A stretch of DNA of 53,913 bases, from contig JAKMXF010000085.1 of NCBI GenBank assembly GCA_024704765.1, positions 27,745 to 81,657 of the forward strand, given 5' to 3'. A program made the position numbers and the translations under genes. The notes beneath the pieces were generated by a model. It made no database searches, was not told the origin of the DNA, and worked only from the letters and a program-made list of their open reading frames with translations. Positions 52,065 to 53,913 of the stretch are shown one piece after another (position 1 is the stretch's first letter; the number at the start of each line of letters is the position of its first letter). The stretch comes from Oopsacas minuta (taxonomy: Eukaryota > Porifera > Hexactinellida > Lyssacinosida > Leucopsacidae).

Positions 52065-53419
52065 TATAAGAAGCATAAACCAACGAAAGACACAAGTGTA
52101 GGTATGTAGTCGAGATGCTAGTATTCTATCAATCTCAGATCTTGGTTCGTGTATTAAACCAGAACGATCTTTCGAAGGTAGTAATAAATAGTTTTCTGTG
52201 TCCGCAGTAGAGAATATTTCCTTTGCTGAAGTTATCGTCCTGTTGATCGGAAACCCTGATCGGACAAGTGCTAAATCTGTTAATTCTGCAAAACTTGCAG
52301 TACAAAGTTGGCAACTTGCACCACCTGCTCCACTCAGAATACCAGACATTTTCCCTTCAAACATTGTTCGGAGAATTTTGACTCTAACATTACCATATGG
52401 TAGCTTTAGTCCGTCCTTTTCAATATTAGTCACCTCAGGATTGATCATAAGATCCATCAAGAATTTAGTATTCTTTTCGTTTTCCTTTTGAGCTACTAAT
52501 GCTATTGGCCTGACACAAAATGGTGAATTGGGAATTTGGTTTGACCAAAGGGCATTTCCATCAGAACGAATAATTGATAGCATCTTGAAGGCAAAGGGAA
52601 TGAATTTTTTTGTATTAAATTGTGGGTTCCCATCGAACTGGTTGTAAATTTTATGACAACCGAACCATCCAATCCATCTGCGATGGTAAGCTCTAACGGA
52701 TATTTTGGACCATCGGGACATAAGTTAGATTCAAGTAATCGTAAAGTTGTCTGTTGTAAGATAGATTTGTATGAGATACCAATTCCAATTTTAACTTGAT
52801 CATTGTTCCGAATTTCAATGATCTCAGATGATGCTATCATGGTGGCACGATAATCAGCTACTTTGTTGTATGGGGGGAATATAATATTTTCTGGTCTACA
52901 TAATTTCCTCATGTTAGTGTACTTGCGTTTACCAATCTCAAGAAAATCTAGCAAGAGCACAGATTTGTCAATCGGCAATCGCTTGACGCTAGAAGCAAAT
53001 GTCCCATTGGAAAGAAGGTCTTTACATGAATTAGCTGTTCGTTGATCGTTAGCTTCATTAGAGATTAGTTGTAGAGCTTAGGTAGCTATTGTTTTAGCAT
53101 GAACATTTTCATTTTCTGCTATAGTAGCGATTAAATCCAAAAGTGGTTTTAATCAACATTCGAGAGCCTTCAGCGCCAATTCAGGCAGAGGTTTTCTAGA
53201 CTCCTTTGCAAGGTCAACTGCAAAAACCACTCGCTCTTCTCCAATAATACGTTTCTTTGTGGGACTGGAGGGGTGAGTAGAATAAAACAGGTGTTGTTTC
53301 CATGTAGATAGATCGTTACACTTACTGAAAGCATCACGTTCAGACTTCAATTTGCTGAATCTTCTCCGAATTGAGGAGAATTCGCCATCTGAATGATCAT
53401 ATATCTAGATGGAGGAATC

Positions 53420-53798
53420 GACTGCCGTTCTGATTGATGGTTAAGAAATATGAAAATCAAATGCTTCCTGGTTATTCATTTAGAATTTAAAATATTTGCT
53501 AGAAATTTGGTAAATAAAAGTAGTATAAAATGAATTGCTGATATTCTGAAATTCTTAAAAATTAACGGGGCGCTCTATTAAAAATACTGGGTGTTCATTT
53601 GCGGGAGGTTGTTGAGGCTGGATTTTGTTCTAAATTACAGATAATATAATGACAAATCACCCTAAAACTTGATATTCCCTGGCCACGACTGGCTACGGTG
53701 AGTTTGAGGGGTAATTGGACCAAGGTATAATGTGTCCGGATACATTATGTGAGGTCAAAATTAACTGAACCATGGAGCAAATATTCAAGTGAAATACT
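53420..53798. other. Upstream flank of the RAG1-like gene, nothing recognised
   Basis: No coding pattern, terminal repeat or promoter motif that I can support. The end of a RAG/Transib-type element would be expected in this area, but no CACTGTG/CACAATG-like end stands out. Confidence 0.35.
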
Positions 53799-53913
53799 TA
53801 GCTCTTATCATAATTGAGAAGATTATATTCTGAACTAATAATAGGTGAAAACTTAGAGCTGTCATTCTAATGAGTATTTTTGGATAGAGAGAATTATATG
53901 CCTATGTGTAAAC
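53799..53913. repeat. 115-bp exact direct repeat, copy 2 (window end)
   Basis: Identical to 35408-35522. The match runs to the last base of the window, so its true length is at least 115. Confidence 0.95.

Larger units (their letters stand above)
48247..53415 (-). pseudogene. RAG1/Transib-like transposase gene, split by a hAT element
   Basis: The gene occupies 53415-52057 and 48960-48247, about 690 codons once the hAT element between them is set aside. N-terminal part: SIRRRFSKLKSERDAF and DLSTWKQHLFYS. Middle: DKSVLLLDFLEIGKRKYTNM and PPYNKVADYRATM. First catalytic block: LELTIADGLDGS, whose Asp corresponds to RAG1 D600, then HKIYNQ after a 1-base deletion near 52655. IPNSPFCVRPIALVAQKENE follows. 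Second block: ILRTMFEGKMSGILSGAGGA, where Glu replaces the Asp equivalent to D708, then CQLC, equal to the zinc ligands C727/C730. After the insertion: FKWLPTSRVIKDSMKF, LLAHFTELIRDC, and FSEEAVEAYNKLIRKYREHL with the Glu equivalent to E962. A CX2CX4HX5C knuckle (CKECGGIGHTCRLKC) lies near the end. There are two stops near 53155 and 53085. A direct comparison is needed to tell RAG-like from Transib. Confidence 0.82.

Noticed and set aside
47400-53913. A RAG2-like (kelch repeat) partner gene near the RAG1-like gene
   Set aside because: No kelch-type Gly-Gly/Tyr/Trp pattern was seen in any frame on either side; the open stretch at 47978-48246 does not resemble one.
1-53913. Endogenous virus or LTR retrotransposon
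   Set aside because: No reverse transcriptase (YxDD), protease or capsid motif and no long terminal repeats were seen. The only integrase trace is the short relic at 38990-39252, and the exact direct repeats (158 and 115 bp) lie at contig ends.
1-53913. tRNA or rRNA genes
   Set aside because: No convincing A/B-box pair with cloverleaf potential and no conserved rRNA segment was found by reading; a tRNAscan run would settle this.

Overview
The window is an AT-rich piece of a eukaryotic (animal) genome assembly that is almost entirely decayed class II transposable elements. I find no gene with a recognisable host function, no rRNA, no tRNA, no reverse transcriptase and no CRISPR array. The mix of Tc1/mariner families (DD34E, DD37E, DD37D, DD41D and DD34D mariner), hAT, pogo/Tigger, PIF/Harbinger and Transib/RAG1-like elements points to an invertebrate, probably an arthropod. 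A parasitic copepod such as a sea louse is my best guess, from remembered resemblance of the DD37D and DD41D families. No species is proven by the sequence.

The sequence consists of eight contigs joined by six single-n gaps (7038, 8348, 22565, 30033, 35407, 43755) and one run of N (27411-28288). I call them K1 1-7037, K2 7039-8347, K3 8349-22564, K4 22566-27410, K5 28289-30032, K6 30034-35406, K7 35408-43754 and K8 43756-53913. Several elements cut at these gaps continue on the contig printed before, not after. K5 ends with the same 158 bases that start K4. K8 ends with the same 115 bases that start K7. A Harbinger gene carrying a Tc1 that carries a mariner runs from K3 into K2. This suggests the contigs are printed in reverse order (true order K8 to K1) without being flipped.

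Layout. K1: Tc1 DD34E relic, Harbinger relic, a bounded DD37E element, mariner relic, GTF2IRD2-like hAT relic, Tc1 fragment. K2: mariner 3' half, Tc1 right end, Harbinger C-terminal part, start of another Tc1/mariner element. K3: mariner 5' half, Tc1 fragment, hAT fragment, a nearly intact DD41D element, a truncated RAG1-like gene, a Tigger-like MITE, a Tc1 DD34E element, a complete ZBED5/Buster-like hAT with both ends, more MITEs, and the Harbinger/Tc1/mariner nest. K4-K5: DD37E relic, hAT relics, mariner, a RAG1-like C-terminal tail. K6: a complete Tigger with both ends, MITEs, a perfect hairpin, a truncated mariner. K7: hAT relic, a complete mariner, an integrase relic, a complete DD37E and a complete DD37D. 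K8: a degenerate 42-bp tandem repeat, hAT relics, and the most interesting locus.

That locus (48247-53415, minus strand) is a RAG1/Transib-type transposase gene of about 690 codons, interrupted by a 3.1-kb hAT element that left an exact 8-bp target duplication. The reading frame runs straight across the insertion site. A second copy (11770-12838) and a tail fragment (28289-28397) show that this family was multicopy here. None of the transposase genes is fully open. The DD41D gene is closest, with two in-frame stops and an intact DDD triad.
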